Below, piece after piece: positions 8,713-16,383 of a stretch of 64,000 bases of DNA. This DNA is from Salipiger profundus (lineage in GTDB: Bacteria; Pseudomonadota; Alphaproteobacteria; Rhodobacterales; Rhodobacteraceae). The stretch's first letter is position 1. Each line of letters opens with the position of its first letter. The stretch covers positions 3,303,501 through 3,367,500 of the forward strand of contig NZ_CP014796.1 of NCBI RefSeq assembly GCF_001969385.1, read 5' to 3'. The notes below the pieces were generated by a model. That model had not been told where the DNA came from. It was given only the letters and a program-made list of their open reading frames with translations, and did not search any database. Made by a program: the position numbers and the translations under genes.

Positions 8713-9804
8713 ATGCGAGCGTTGCGCGTCCTGATCGGTCTGCTGCTGTTGGCCGGAGCCGGGTTCGGCGGCTTCGTCTATACCAGCGACATGCTCGCCG
8801 CCACGCAGGACAGTGGCGGCGGACGGCCCGAGCGCGGCCCGTTGCAGGTGCGCACCGAGGCGGCGCAGACCATGCGCTTTGCCGAAACCGTCGAGGCGGT
8901 CGGCACGGCGCGGGCACGTGAATCGGTGATGCTGCATCCACCGGCGGCAGGCCGCGTCACCGAGGTCGCCATCGACCCCGGCGCGCGTGTCTCCGAGGGA
9001 GACGTGCTCCTGCGGCTCGACGATGCCGAGGCCCGCGCCCGCCTGACCGCGACCGAGGCGACCCTGACCCAGACCCGCGCGGCCCATGACCGGCTGCAGG
9101 CGCTGTCGCGCAGCGGCAGCGTCACCGAGGCCAACCTCGAGGCCGCGCGCGCCGACATGATGCGGGCCGAGGCCGAGCACGCGCTGGCCGAGACCGCCCT
9201 GCGCGACCGCACGCTCACCGCGCCCTTCGCCGGGGTGGTGGGCTTCACCGATGTTGCGCGCGGCGAGCTCGTCGACACCGCGACCGAGGTCACGACGCTG
9301 GACGACCTGTCGGTGATCGACGTCGCCTTCTCGGTGCCCGAACGCTACCTTTCCCGGCTCGCGCGTGGCCAGCTCGTCGAGCTGACCTCGGCCGCCTGGC
9401 CGGACCGGCGGTTCATTGGCGAGATCAGCGCCATCGACACCCGTGTCGACGAGACCACCCGCGCCATCGCCATGCGCGCGCGGGTGCCCAACGACGACCG
9501 GGCGCTGACGGCGGGGATGTTCCTGCGGGCGGCCCTTGTGCTCGACGAGCGGCAGGCGACGGCCGTGCCCGAGCGGGCGCTGAGCGTCGCGGGGGATGAC
9601 AGCTATATCCACATCGCCGAGGCCGGCACCGCCCGTCGCGTCAGCGTGACCACCGGGCGCATGGCGGCCGGCATGATCGAGGTCTCGGGCCCGGTGCAGC
9701 CGGGCGACGCGGTGATCGTGACCAACCTCGCGAATGTCTCGGACGGGGCGGATGTCGAGGTGCTCGCCGCGGAGCAGGCTCGGCTCGAGGCGCCCTCGCA
9801 ATGA
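8713..9804 (+). CDS. RND efflux system periplasmic adaptor (membrane fusion protein)
   Basis: A 363-residue HlyD/AcrA-type adaptor. An N-terminal hydrophobic segment (residues 2-20) anchors or exports it, followed by the lipoyl halves (PPAAGRVTEVAIDPGARVSEGD and APFAGVVGFTDVARGELVD), a short alpha-hairpin between them (about residues 115-165), a beta-barrel and a membrane-proximal domain. The start at 8713 is set by AAGGAG ten bases upstream; the ATG at 8708 in another frame stops at once. It overlaps the pump gene by 4 bp. No outer-membrane factor gene is present, so a TolC-like protein encoded elsewhere would complete the complex. Confidence 0.93.
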   Translation: MRALRVLIGLLLLAGAGFGGFVYTSDMLAATQDSGGGRPERGPLQVRTEAAQTMRFAETVEAVGTARARESVMLHPPAAGRVTEVAIDPGARVSEGDVLLRLDDAEARARLTATEATLTQTRAAHDRLQALSRSGSVTEANLEAARADMMRAEAEHALAETALRDRTLTAPFAGVVGFTDVARGELVDTATEVTTLDDLSVIDVAFSVPERYLSRLARGQLVELTSAAWPDRRFIGEISAIDTRVDETTRAIAMRARVPNDDRALTAGMFLRAALVLDERQATAVPERALSVAGDDSYIHIAEAGTARRVSVTTGRMAAGMIEVSGPVQPGDAVIVTNLANVSDGADVEVLAAEQARLEAPSQ

Positions 9805-12800
9805 CCCTGCCCGACCTCTCTGTCAGGCGTCCGGTGCTGGCCACCGTGCTGAACCTGCTGATCGTGCTCATCGGTGCGGTGGCGCTCACGCGCCTGCCCG
9901 TGCGCGAGCTGCCGCAGGTGGAGACCGCCGAGGTGACCGTCAGCGTCAGCTATACCGGGGCCGCGCCGGACGTCGTCGACAACCAGGTCGCGGCGGTGAT
10001 CGAGGGCGGGCTTGCCGGCATTTCGGGACTTCAGAGCATGTCGACCGAAAGCGAGCGCGGCGGTTCGCGCACCGTGCTCGTCTTCGATCCTTCGGTGGAC
10101 ATCGACAGCGCCACCAACGACGTGCGGACCGCCATCGACCGCGCCGCCCGCGACCTGCCCGAGGGAGCCGACGCGCCCCGGGTGCGCAAGAACGACAGCG
10201 AGGGCGACCCGGTGGTCCGCCTGTCGCTCTCCTCCGACCGGATGAGCGCGCTGGAGCTGTCGGACTACGCCAGCCGTTACGTCGCCGACCGGCTCGCCCG
10301 GCTGCCCGGCGTGGCGAACGCCGCGATCTACGGAGAACGCGCGCCGGCCATGCGCATCTGGCTCGACGCCGGACTGATGGCGGCGCACGGCGTCACCACC
10401 GGCGACATCACCTCGGCGTTGCAGGCCAACAACGTCGAGCTGCCCGCCGGCGAGATCGAGACCGGCGCGCGGCAGTTGCAGCTGCTCGCGCGCACGCGGT
10501 TCACGGGGGCCGAGGAATTTGCGCAGCTGGCGATCCGCGACGACGGCGCGCGGCCGCTGCGGCTTGGCGACGTGGCCCGGATCGAGGAGGCGCCCGAGGG
10601 CTCCGAGAGCCTCTTCCGCTCGGATGGCGCGACGGGTCTCGGCATGGGCATCCAACCGCAGGCACAGGCCAACACCGTCGAGATCAGCCGCGCCGTGCGC
10701 GCCGAGATCGAGGCCATCCGGCCCACCCTGCCCGAGGGCATGCGCCTCGAAGTGACCACCGACGAGGCGACCTTCATCCAGACCACGCTCGACGAGGTGC
10801 GCGACGTCTTCGTCGAGGCGGTGCTGCTGGTGACGGCGGTGATCTTCCTGTTCCTCGGCTCGGCGCGCCTGAGCCTCGTGCCGATCGTGACGATCCCGGT
10901 GTCGATCCTCGGGGCGGCGATGGCGATGCTGCTGCTCGGCTTCTCGATCAACATCATCACGCTCTTCGCCATGATCCTTGCCATCGGCCTTGTCGTCGAC
11001 GACGCCATCGTGGTGCTCGAGAACATCCAGCGCCACCGCGCGCGGGGCGCGTCGCGTGCCGAGGCGGCGAAGGCCGGCGCGAACCAGGTGAATTTCGCGG
11101 TGATCGCCACCACCGCCGTGCTGATCGCCGTGTTCCTTCCGGTGAGCTTCATGGATGGCGAGATCGGCCAGATCTTCGGCGAGTTCGGCATCGTGCTGGC
11201 CGTGGCGGTCACCGTGTCGGGGCTCACCGCGCTGACGCTGTCGCCGGTGCTGGCCTCGAAGCTGATGCCCTCGGACAACCGTCCCAACCTCCTTACCCGT
11301 GGTGTCGACCGGGTGATCGGCTGGGTCGAGGGCGGCTACCGGCGCGGCCTGACCGCCGTGATGAAGCTGCCCGAGCTGCTGCTCGGGGCGGCGGCCTTCG
11401 CGGTGGCGGCCTGCGTGGCGATCTACCTCGTGCTGCCGCAGGAGGTGACGCCGCGCGAGGATCGCGGCCAGTTCCGGATCTACGTCACCGCGCCGCAGGG
11501 CAGTTCGCTCGCGGTCACGGACCAGGCCGCGCGCGAGGTCGAGGCGGCGCTCGAGCCGCTGCGCGACGAGGGCGTGGTGACCAACATCACCACCATCGTG
11601 GGCATGTGGGGCGAGCTGCGCCGCGCCATGCTCTTCGTCAACCTCGCCCCCTGGGATGCCCGCGACGTGAGCGTTTCCGAGGCGATGGCGCGGATGCGCG
11701 GACCGCTGGCGGAGATCACCGACGTGCAGACATGGATGCGGCCCTCGGGCGGGCTCGGCATCGGAGGCGGACGCGGCGGCCTGCAGTTCATGCTGGGCGG
11801 GCCGGACATCGAGCGCGCGGCGGAATGGGCGCATGAGATCGCCCCGCAACTCGAAGACGACCCGGCGCTTGAGGGTGTCGAGGTCGGCTATGCCGCGAAC
11901 CAGCCCGGCGCGACGATCACCGTCGACCGGCTGCGGGCGCAGGATCTCGGGCTCGACGCTGAAACCGTCTCGTCCACGCTTCAGGTGCTGGTCGCCTCGC
12001 GCACCGTGGGCGAGTTCAGCCGCGACGGGCGGCAATACCCGGTCGTCCTGCAGGCCGCGCCCGAGGACCGCGACGCGCCCGAGGACCTGCTGTCGATCCT
12101 GCTGCGCAACGATCGCGGCGACCTGATCCCGCTTTCCGCCTTTGCCGAGGTGCAGACCGCCGCCTCGGTCCCGGCCATCGAGCGGCAGGACCGGGTGCAT
12201 TCGGTCGAGGTCGAAGCCGACATGACCGCCGGCGCCAACCTGGCCGAGGTCATGGCGCGGGTCGAGACGATCGTCGCCGGGCTGCCGCCGGGCGCGACGA
12301 TGGTCTGGGACGGCCAGGCGGCGGATTTCGAGCGCAGTTCGGGCGACATGGCGATGGTCTTCGGCATGGCGCTGGCCATCGTCTTCCTCGTGCTTGCGGC
12401 GCAGTTCGAAAGTTTCCGCACGCCGCTCACCATCCTGCTGACGGTGCCGCTGGGGCTGGCCGGCGCGGTGCTGACGCTCTGGCTGACCGGGCAGAGCGTC
12501 AACATCTTCAGCCAGATCGGGCTCGTGCTGCTGGTCGGGCTGATGGCCAAGAACGGCATCCTGATGGTCGAGTTCTCGAACCAGCTGCGCGAGGAAGGGA
12601 TGGCCCTGCGCGAGGCTGCCATCGAGGGCGCGGTGACGCGGCTGCGGCCGGTGACGATGACGACGGTGGCGACCATCCTCGGCGCGGTGCCGCTCGCCAC
12701 CGCGACCGGCGCGGGCGCCGAAAGCCGCATCGCCATCGGCATGGTCATCACCGGGGGGCTGGCGCTCGCGTTCGTGCTGACGCTCTTCGTCACCCCGGTC

Positions 12801-12884
12801 ATCTACCTGCTGATCGAGGGCCTCTGGCCGTCGAAGCACAAGGGCAAGCCCGGCCAGGAGGGCGGGCCGGTCCCGGCGGAATGA
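9801..12884 (+). CDS. RND multidrug efflux pump, AcrB/MexF-like inner-membrane transporter
   Basis: A 1027-residue resistance-nodulation-division transporter with the expected two-fold repeat: TM1 at residues 13-30, a large periplasmic loop, six TMs, and a second copy. The proton-relay residues are intact, D400 and D401 in TM4 (VVDDAIVVLEN) and K917 in TM10 (LMAKNGILMVEF). The length matches hydrophobe/amphiphile pumps rather than heavy-metal (CusA) pumps. It forms a trimer with the adaptor encoded by the overlapping upstream gene and exports drugs or toxic metabolites with proton influx. The substrate is not predictable. Confidence 0.95.
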   Translation: MTLPDLSVRRPVLATVLNLLIVLIGAVALTRLPVRELPQVETAEVTVSVSYTGAAPDVVDNQVAAVIEGGLAGISGLQSMSTESERGGSRTVLVFDPSVDIDSATNDVRTAIDRAARDLPEGADAPRVRKNDSEGDPVVRLSLSSDRMSALELSDYASRYVADRLARLPGVANAAIYGERAPAMRIWLDAGLMAAHGVTTGDITSALQANNVELPAGEIETGARQLQLLARTRFTGAEEFAQLAIRDDGARPLRLGDVARIEEAPEGSESLFRSDGATGLGMGIQPQAQANTVEISRAVRAEIEAIRPTLPEGMRLEVTTDEATFIQTTLDEVRDVFVEAVLLVTAVIFLFLGSARLSLVPIVTIPVSILGAAMAMLLLGFSINIITLFAMILAIGLVVDDAIVVLENIQRHRARGASRAEAAKAGANQVNFAVIATTAVLIAVFLPVSFMDGEIGQIFGEFGIVLAVAVTVSGLTALTLSPVLASKLMPSDNRPNLLTRGVDRVIGWVEGGYRRGLTAVMKLPELLLGAAAFAVAACVAIYLVLPQEVTPREDRGQFRIYVTAPQGSSLAVTDQAAREVEAALEPLRDEGVVTNITTIVGMWGELRRAMLFVNLAPWDARDVSVSEAMARMRGPLAEITDVQTWMRPSGGLGIGGGRGGLQFMLGGPDIERAAEWAHEIAPQLEDDPALEGVEVGYAANQPGATITVDRLRAQDLGLDAETVSSTLQVLVASRTVGEFSRDGRQYPVVLQAAPEDRDAPEDLLSILLRNDRGDLIPLSAFAEVQTAASVPAIERQDRVHSVEVEADMTAGANLAEVMARVETIVAGLPPGATMVWDGQAADFERSSGDMAMVFGMALAIVFLVLAAQFESFRTPLTILLTVPLGLAGAVLTLWLTGQSVNIFSQIGLVLLVGLMAKNGILMVEFSNQLREEGMALREAAIEGAVTRLRPVTMTTVATILGAVPLATATGAGAESRIAIGMVITGGLALAFVLTLFVTPVIYLLIEGLWPSKHKGKPGQEGGPVPAE

Positions 12885-12917
12885 CCCGCCGGGCATGACC
12901 ACGAGGGAGGATTCACC

Positions 12918-13811
12918 ATGACCCAGCAACCCCGCATGACCGCCCGGGATTTCGCGCCCGAGCTGCTCGAGCTCTACGACTTCTACGCGCACGGGATCAT
13001 CTCGCGCCGCGAGTTTCTCGAACGCGCCGGCAAGTATACCGCCGCAGGGATCACCGCGACCGCCGTGCTGGGGATGATGTCGCCCGACTACGCGCTGGCC
13101 GAGCAGGTGAGCTTCAACGATCCCGACATCAAGGCCGAGTGGATCACCTATCCCTCGCCCAACGGTCACGGCGAGATGCGCGCCTACTACGTGCGCCCCG
13201 CCGGGGTCGAAAGCGCACCGGGCGTGGTCGTGGTGCACGAGAACCGTGGCCTCAACCCCTACATCCGCGACGTGGCGCGGCGGCTTGCCAAGGCCGGGTT
13301 CATCGCCATGGCCCCGGACGGGCTGACGCCGATGGGCGGCTATCCCGGCAACGACGAGGAGGGGCGCGAGCTGCAGCGGCAGGTCGACGGCGAGAAGCTG
13401 ATGAACGATTTCTTTGCGGCCATCGAGTATCTGATGGCGCAGGAAGAGGTCACCGGCAAGGTCGGCATCACCGGCTTCTGCTACGGTGGCGGTGTCGCGA
13501 ATGCGGCGGCGGTGGCCTACCCCGAGCTTGGCGCCGCGGTGCCCTTCTACGGGCGTCAGCCGGCGGCCGAGGATGTGCCGAAGATCGAGGCCCCCATCCT
13601 GCTGCATTATGGTGAGCTCGACGAGCGGGTGAACGCCGGATGGCCCGCCTACAAGGAGGCGCTCGACGCCAACGGCAAGACCTACGAGGCCTACATCTAC
13701 GAGGGCGCGAACCACGGGTTCCACAACGACTCGACCCCGCGCTACGACGAAGAGGCCGCCGAACTCGCGTGGAGCCGCACCCTCGAGTGGTTCCGGACGC
13801 ATCTCGGCTGA
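12918..13811 (+). CDS. Dienelactone hydrolase family protein with Tat-like signal
   Basis: A 297-residue alpha/beta hydrolase with the dienelactone-hydrolase Cys-Asp-His triad: C188 (GFCYGGG), D235 (ELDERV) and H266 (NHGF). The N-terminus carries a twin-arginine-like motif (SRREFL, residues 29-34) followed by a hydrophobic stretch (about 42-60), preceded by an unusually long charged n-region of about 28 residues. It is therefore probably exported folded to the periplasm. It lies 33 nt after the RND pump in the same direction and may be co-transcribed. The natural substrate of this exported subgroup is not known. Confidence 0.8.
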   Translation: MTQQPRMTARDFAPELLELYDFYAHGIISRREFLERAGKYTAAGITATAVLGMMSPDYALAEQVSFNDPDIKAEWITYPSPNGHGEMRAYYVRPAGVESAPGVVVVHENRGLNPYIRDVARRLAKAGFIAMAPDGLTPMGGYPGNDEEGRELQRQVDGEKLMNDFFAAIEYLMAQEEVTGKVGITGFCYGGGVANAAAVAYPELGAAVPFYGRQPAAEDVPKIEAPILLHYGELDERVNAGWPAYKEALDANGKTYEAYIYEGANHGFHNDSTPRYDEEAAELAWSRTLEWFRTHLG

Positions 13812-13877
13812 GGCCTTTGTGGTCGGCGGAGCCGCGTTGCCTGCGGCCCCGTCACCGGCCACGGCTGGCGTGGCTCC

Positions 13878-14570
13878 CTAGCGCCGTTCCAGCGGCGGCC
13901 AGATCCCGTGCCGGTCGTGCAGCCAGTCGGCGCAGGCCCGGTTGGCCGCGGCTCTATTGAGACCGTCGAGGGCGGCATCCTGCAGCGCATCCAGTGCCGA
14001 GCGTGGCGTGATCGCCCGGCGGGCAGCGGGCGCCTCGACAAGCGGGACGCCCCGGCGCGCAAGCTGGCCCGAGATCCAGACGTCATCGACCGACCACGCT
14101 TCGGGCGGCGGATGGAAGAGCGCCTCGTCGAACATCCCGGCGTTCAGCAGAAGCCCCGCGAAGCCTTGCGCGATCGGCGGCCCCTGCCGTTTCAGCCGGC
14201 GCACGGGGAAGGACGATCCCGCCACGGCGACACCCGGCCGGCGCGCCCCGAGCAGCGCCGCCAGCCAGCCCGGCCCGTAAAGCCAGTCGTCGTCACAGAC
14301 GACAAGGTCGTGGCCGGCGCCTCCGACCTCGCGCAGCGCCGGAAGGAGCTTCAGCACCGGCCCGGGGTCGTCCTCCGATCGGACAAGGCGCACCCCGGCG
14401 GGCAGCGGCGGCGGAACGACCGGCTCCGGAAAGCGGCGATAGTGCCGCGGCAGGCAAAGCAGCACCTCGTCCGGCGCCGGGCGCTGCGCCAGCAGCGACT
14501 CGAGCGTCGGGCCGAGCGTCGCGAAGCGCGGCGGAATCGAGGTGAGTGAAACAACGACCATGCCTGCCAT
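13878..14570 (-). CDS. Glycosyltransferase-like protein (GT-A-type fold, uncharacterised)
   Basis: A 230-residue protein starting with a GT-A-like strand (VVVSLTSIPPRF) and carrying an acidic CDDDW motif at residues 92-96, where family-2-type transferases keep the DxD that binds the nucleotide-sugar metal. The following SGPGWL-like segment (YGPGWLAALL) and the VDDVWISGQLARRG region near residue 180 support a transferase. Two candidate starts exist, 14570 and 14561; neither has a strong ribosome-binding site. It is a singleton facing away from the nuclease gene, with no polysaccharide cluster around it, so the acceptor is unknown. Confidence 0.6.
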   Translation of the reverse strand: MAGMVVVSLTSIPPRFATLGPTLESLLAQRPAPDEVLLCLPRHYRRFPEPVVPPPLPAGVRLVRSEDDPGPVLKLLPALREVGGAGHDLVVCDDDWLYGPGWLAALLGARRPGVAVAGSSFPVRRLKRQGPPIAQGFAGLLLNAGMFDEALFHPPPEAWSVDDVWISGQLARRGVPLVEAPAARRAITPRSALDALQDAALDGLNRAAANRACADWLHDRHGIWPPLERR

Positions 14571-14761
14571 CGAACCGCTTGGCACGCTGCCGCGCAAGCC
14601 CCGCGCCGGCCCGGTCACATCCAGCCATCCCCGTGCGCCGATAGATCCGGAGTTATCTTGCACGCATAGGCTCTTAGGCGCCGATGTTCAGGTTGCGTGT
14701 TGCCGAAATGTTCCGCCCGTCGTAAGATGGGCGAAAAACCAATGACCAAGGCGCACGAGCA

Positions 14762-15574
14762 ATGAAAAAAGACCACGAGCCCGCGTTGGGCCTCATCACG
14801 GTCGCCGCGCTGGGGGCGGCGGGCTACGCCTTCTACACTCTCGATACGTTCACCGCCGCGGCCATTGCCCTTCCGGCGATCGTCGTGACCTACCTTGTCG
14901 TCCTGTTCGCGGCGGCACGGCTCTTCGGGCTCACGCTGTCGGCCGGCAAGAAGCGCGAGCTTGCGCGATACGTGCGCACCCACTCGGGCGCGCTGTCGAA
15001 GAATCTCCGGCTTGCGGTGCGCAAGAACGACTATGGCCGGATCGAGGCGGACGAGCGCGAGGAGTGCGTGCGCGAGTTCCTCGACAGCATCGAGCTGTCG
15101 TTCAATCCGTGGCGTGTCGAGGCGGCGGCCATCGACTTCGTGCTCGCCGAGATCGAGCGGGTCGAGGCCGATGCCCGCGCGGGCGGGTTCGACGCCGATG
15201 GCTACCCGTCGGACCCGGCGGAATTCGAGCATTGGTGTGCCGAGCAGCTGCGCCGCTTCGGCTGGGAGGCCGATGTCACCAAACGCGGCTACGACCAGGG
15301 CATCGACATCGTCGCCCGGCGCGGCGCGCTGGTCGTGGGGCTGCAGGTCAAGCGCTACAATTCGCCCGTCGGAAACAAGGCCATCCAGGAAGCCGTCGCC
15401 GGTCGCAGCCACTACGGTCTTGCAGCGGCGGGGGTGCTGGCCACGGCGGGATTTACCCCAAGCGCGCGCCGGCTGGCCGCGAGCACGCAGACGGTGCTGC
15501 TCAGCCCCTACGACCTGCCGCACATGGACCGCGCCTTCGGGCTCGAGACCGTGCCCGAGGCCTGGGCCGGCTGA
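14762..15574 (+). CDS. Membrane-anchored Mrr-type PD-(D/E)xK restriction endonuclease-like protein
   Basis: A 270-residue protein with two N-terminal membrane helices (about residues 9-27 and 33-57), a charged helical linker (60-150), and a C-terminal Mrr_cat domain (153-250). The nuclease core is intact by eye: E156 in AEFEHW, D182 in DQGIDIV, and Q195/K197 in GLQVKRY. Mrr domains cut modified or foreign DNA; membrane-tethered versions are widespread but poorly understood and may act on DNA at the membrane or on stress. It stands alone, with no methylase or helicase beside it. Divergent from the glycosyltransferase; the 14571-14761 spacer would hold both promoters. Confidence 0.8.
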   Translation: MKKDHEPALGLITVAALGAAGYAFYTLDTFTAAAIALPAIVVTYLVVLFAAARLFGLTLSAGKKRELARYVRTHSGALSKNLRLAVRKNDYGRIEADEREECVREFLDSIELSFNPWRVEAAAIDFVLAEIERVEADARAGGFDADGYPSDPAEFEHWCAEQLRRFGWEADVTKRGYDQGIDIVARRGALVVGLQVKRYNSPVGNKAIQEAVAGRSHYGLAAAGVLATAGFTPSARRLAASTQTVLLSPYDLPHMDRAFGLETVPEAWAG

Positions 15575-15577
15575 GCG

Positions 15578-15933
15578 CTAGCGCCTGTCTCCGGTCTGCC
15601 GGTCGATCCATTCCATCATCACGCCCACGACCCGGGCCTGCTCGGCCTCGGTCAGGGCGCGCCCGGCGGGCAGCCCGTGCCCCACTTGGCAAGGCAGGAC
15701 CGGCAACAGGTGGCCGTGGCATGCTGCGCGACAAAGGCCGGGTGCCCTCGCATGGGCGTCTGGCGCCCGTCGTTTTTCGGCTGCGCGGGCGCGAGCCGCT
15801 GGCGGACGAAATCCGTGGCATGCGATTCGATGACCGCCCGGCCCTTCGTGTCGAGATAATCCCGTTCTTTCATGCCCAGGCGGAACCGCGACCGGAAGCG
15901 CGAGCGGGCAAGGCGTTCGAACAGCATCTCCAT
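15578..15933 (-). pseudogene. DUF4186 protein gene broken by a frameshift
   Basis: The frame from ATG 15933 gives the start of a DUF4186 protein: RSRFRLGMKERDYLDTKG, then HATDFVRQRLAPAQPKNDG, then MRGHPAFVAQHATATCCRSC, ending AKW. At that point a run of four C on the plus strand (15680-15683) throws the frame and a stop follows within a dozen codons. In the neighbouring frame the family's C-terminal tail resumes at once (HGLPAGRALTEAEQ ... MMEWIDRQ) and ends at 15578. Homologues are one continuous protein of about 120 residues, so this is either a true mutation in a G run or a sequencing error. DUF4186 has no known function. An in-frame ATG at 15972 is also possible. Confidence 0.8.
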
Positions 15934-16012
15934 GAGGGTCTCCGGTGACGGATCGTGCCGCGAGGGCGACATACGGCTCTGCGGATCAGGGTAAACCCGA
16001 CATGAGTATCTT

Positions 16013-16133
16013 TAAAGGAGGAGGAGGGGGAGCGGCGACCCCCAGGGAGGAGGAGAGAGGGTCGCCGCAAATTCCCGGGGTCCAGGGAGGAGGAGAGAAC
16101 CCCAAGAAATCCTGCAACGCCTGCTGGCGTCTT
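16013..16133 (-). ncRNA. Tandem CCUCCUCCC-loop small RNAs (CcsR/cuckoo type)
   Basis: On the minus strand two hairpins present the identical 17-nt loop containing CCTCCTCCC. The 5' one has a 5-bp stem (16077-16081 / 16099-16103) and the 3' one a perfect 10-bp stem (16032-16041 / 16059-16068); a further CCTCCTCC tract follows at 16018-16030. This is the architecture of the rhodobacterial CcsR/cuckoo RNAs, whose loops resemble anti-Shine-Dalgarno sequences and which are stress-induced. In Rhodobacter they often follow a DUF1127 gene; none is present upstream here, so an own promoter is likely. The family assignment is from structure and motif recall; exact ends are estimated. Confidence 0.7.
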
Positions 16134-16140
16134 GCTGATA

Positions 16141-16169
16141 GAATTACCCATTGCTGCGACGCAGAACAA
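16141..16169 (-). promoter_or_regulatory. Predicted promoter for the tandem small RNAs
   Basis: On the minus strand TTGTTC (16169-16164) and TAATTC (16146-16141) are separated by exactly 17 nt, placing transcription start near 16133, just before the first small hairpin (ACGCC/GGCGT, 16118-16131) and the two CCTCCTCCC loops. The match is moderate, and an alternative sigma factor is possible given the stress role of related RNAs. Confidence 0.4.
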
Positions 16170-16383
16170 TGGTCAGTATCGCAGACCTGAATTGCACCAC
16201 GCGCATGGCGCGTTTCCCCTTCCCTGCCCGGCCACGATCCGCCCAGCGATGCGGCACTTCGGGCACCCTTGCGGGCCGCACGCCCCGGGACCGCATTCCG
16301 TGGCTCGAAATCGCCCTGAAACCAAGGTATCGCGGAAGGACACCCGGTCGTGTGATCCGGGACGAATTGTCAGGAGGTCCCCC

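Noticed and set aside
9603..13862. Very long minus-strand open frame (1419 codons) opposite the RND operon
   Set aside because: It is the antisense of three well-supported genes; the product is His/Arg/Gly-rich with no domain. Long antisense frames are expected in high-GC DNA.
16013..16100. GGAGGAGGAG runs on the plus strand as multiple ribosome-binding sites for small ORFs
   Set aside because: They are the complements of the CCTCCTCCC loops and lie in paired hairpins; no plausible protein follows them on the plus strand.
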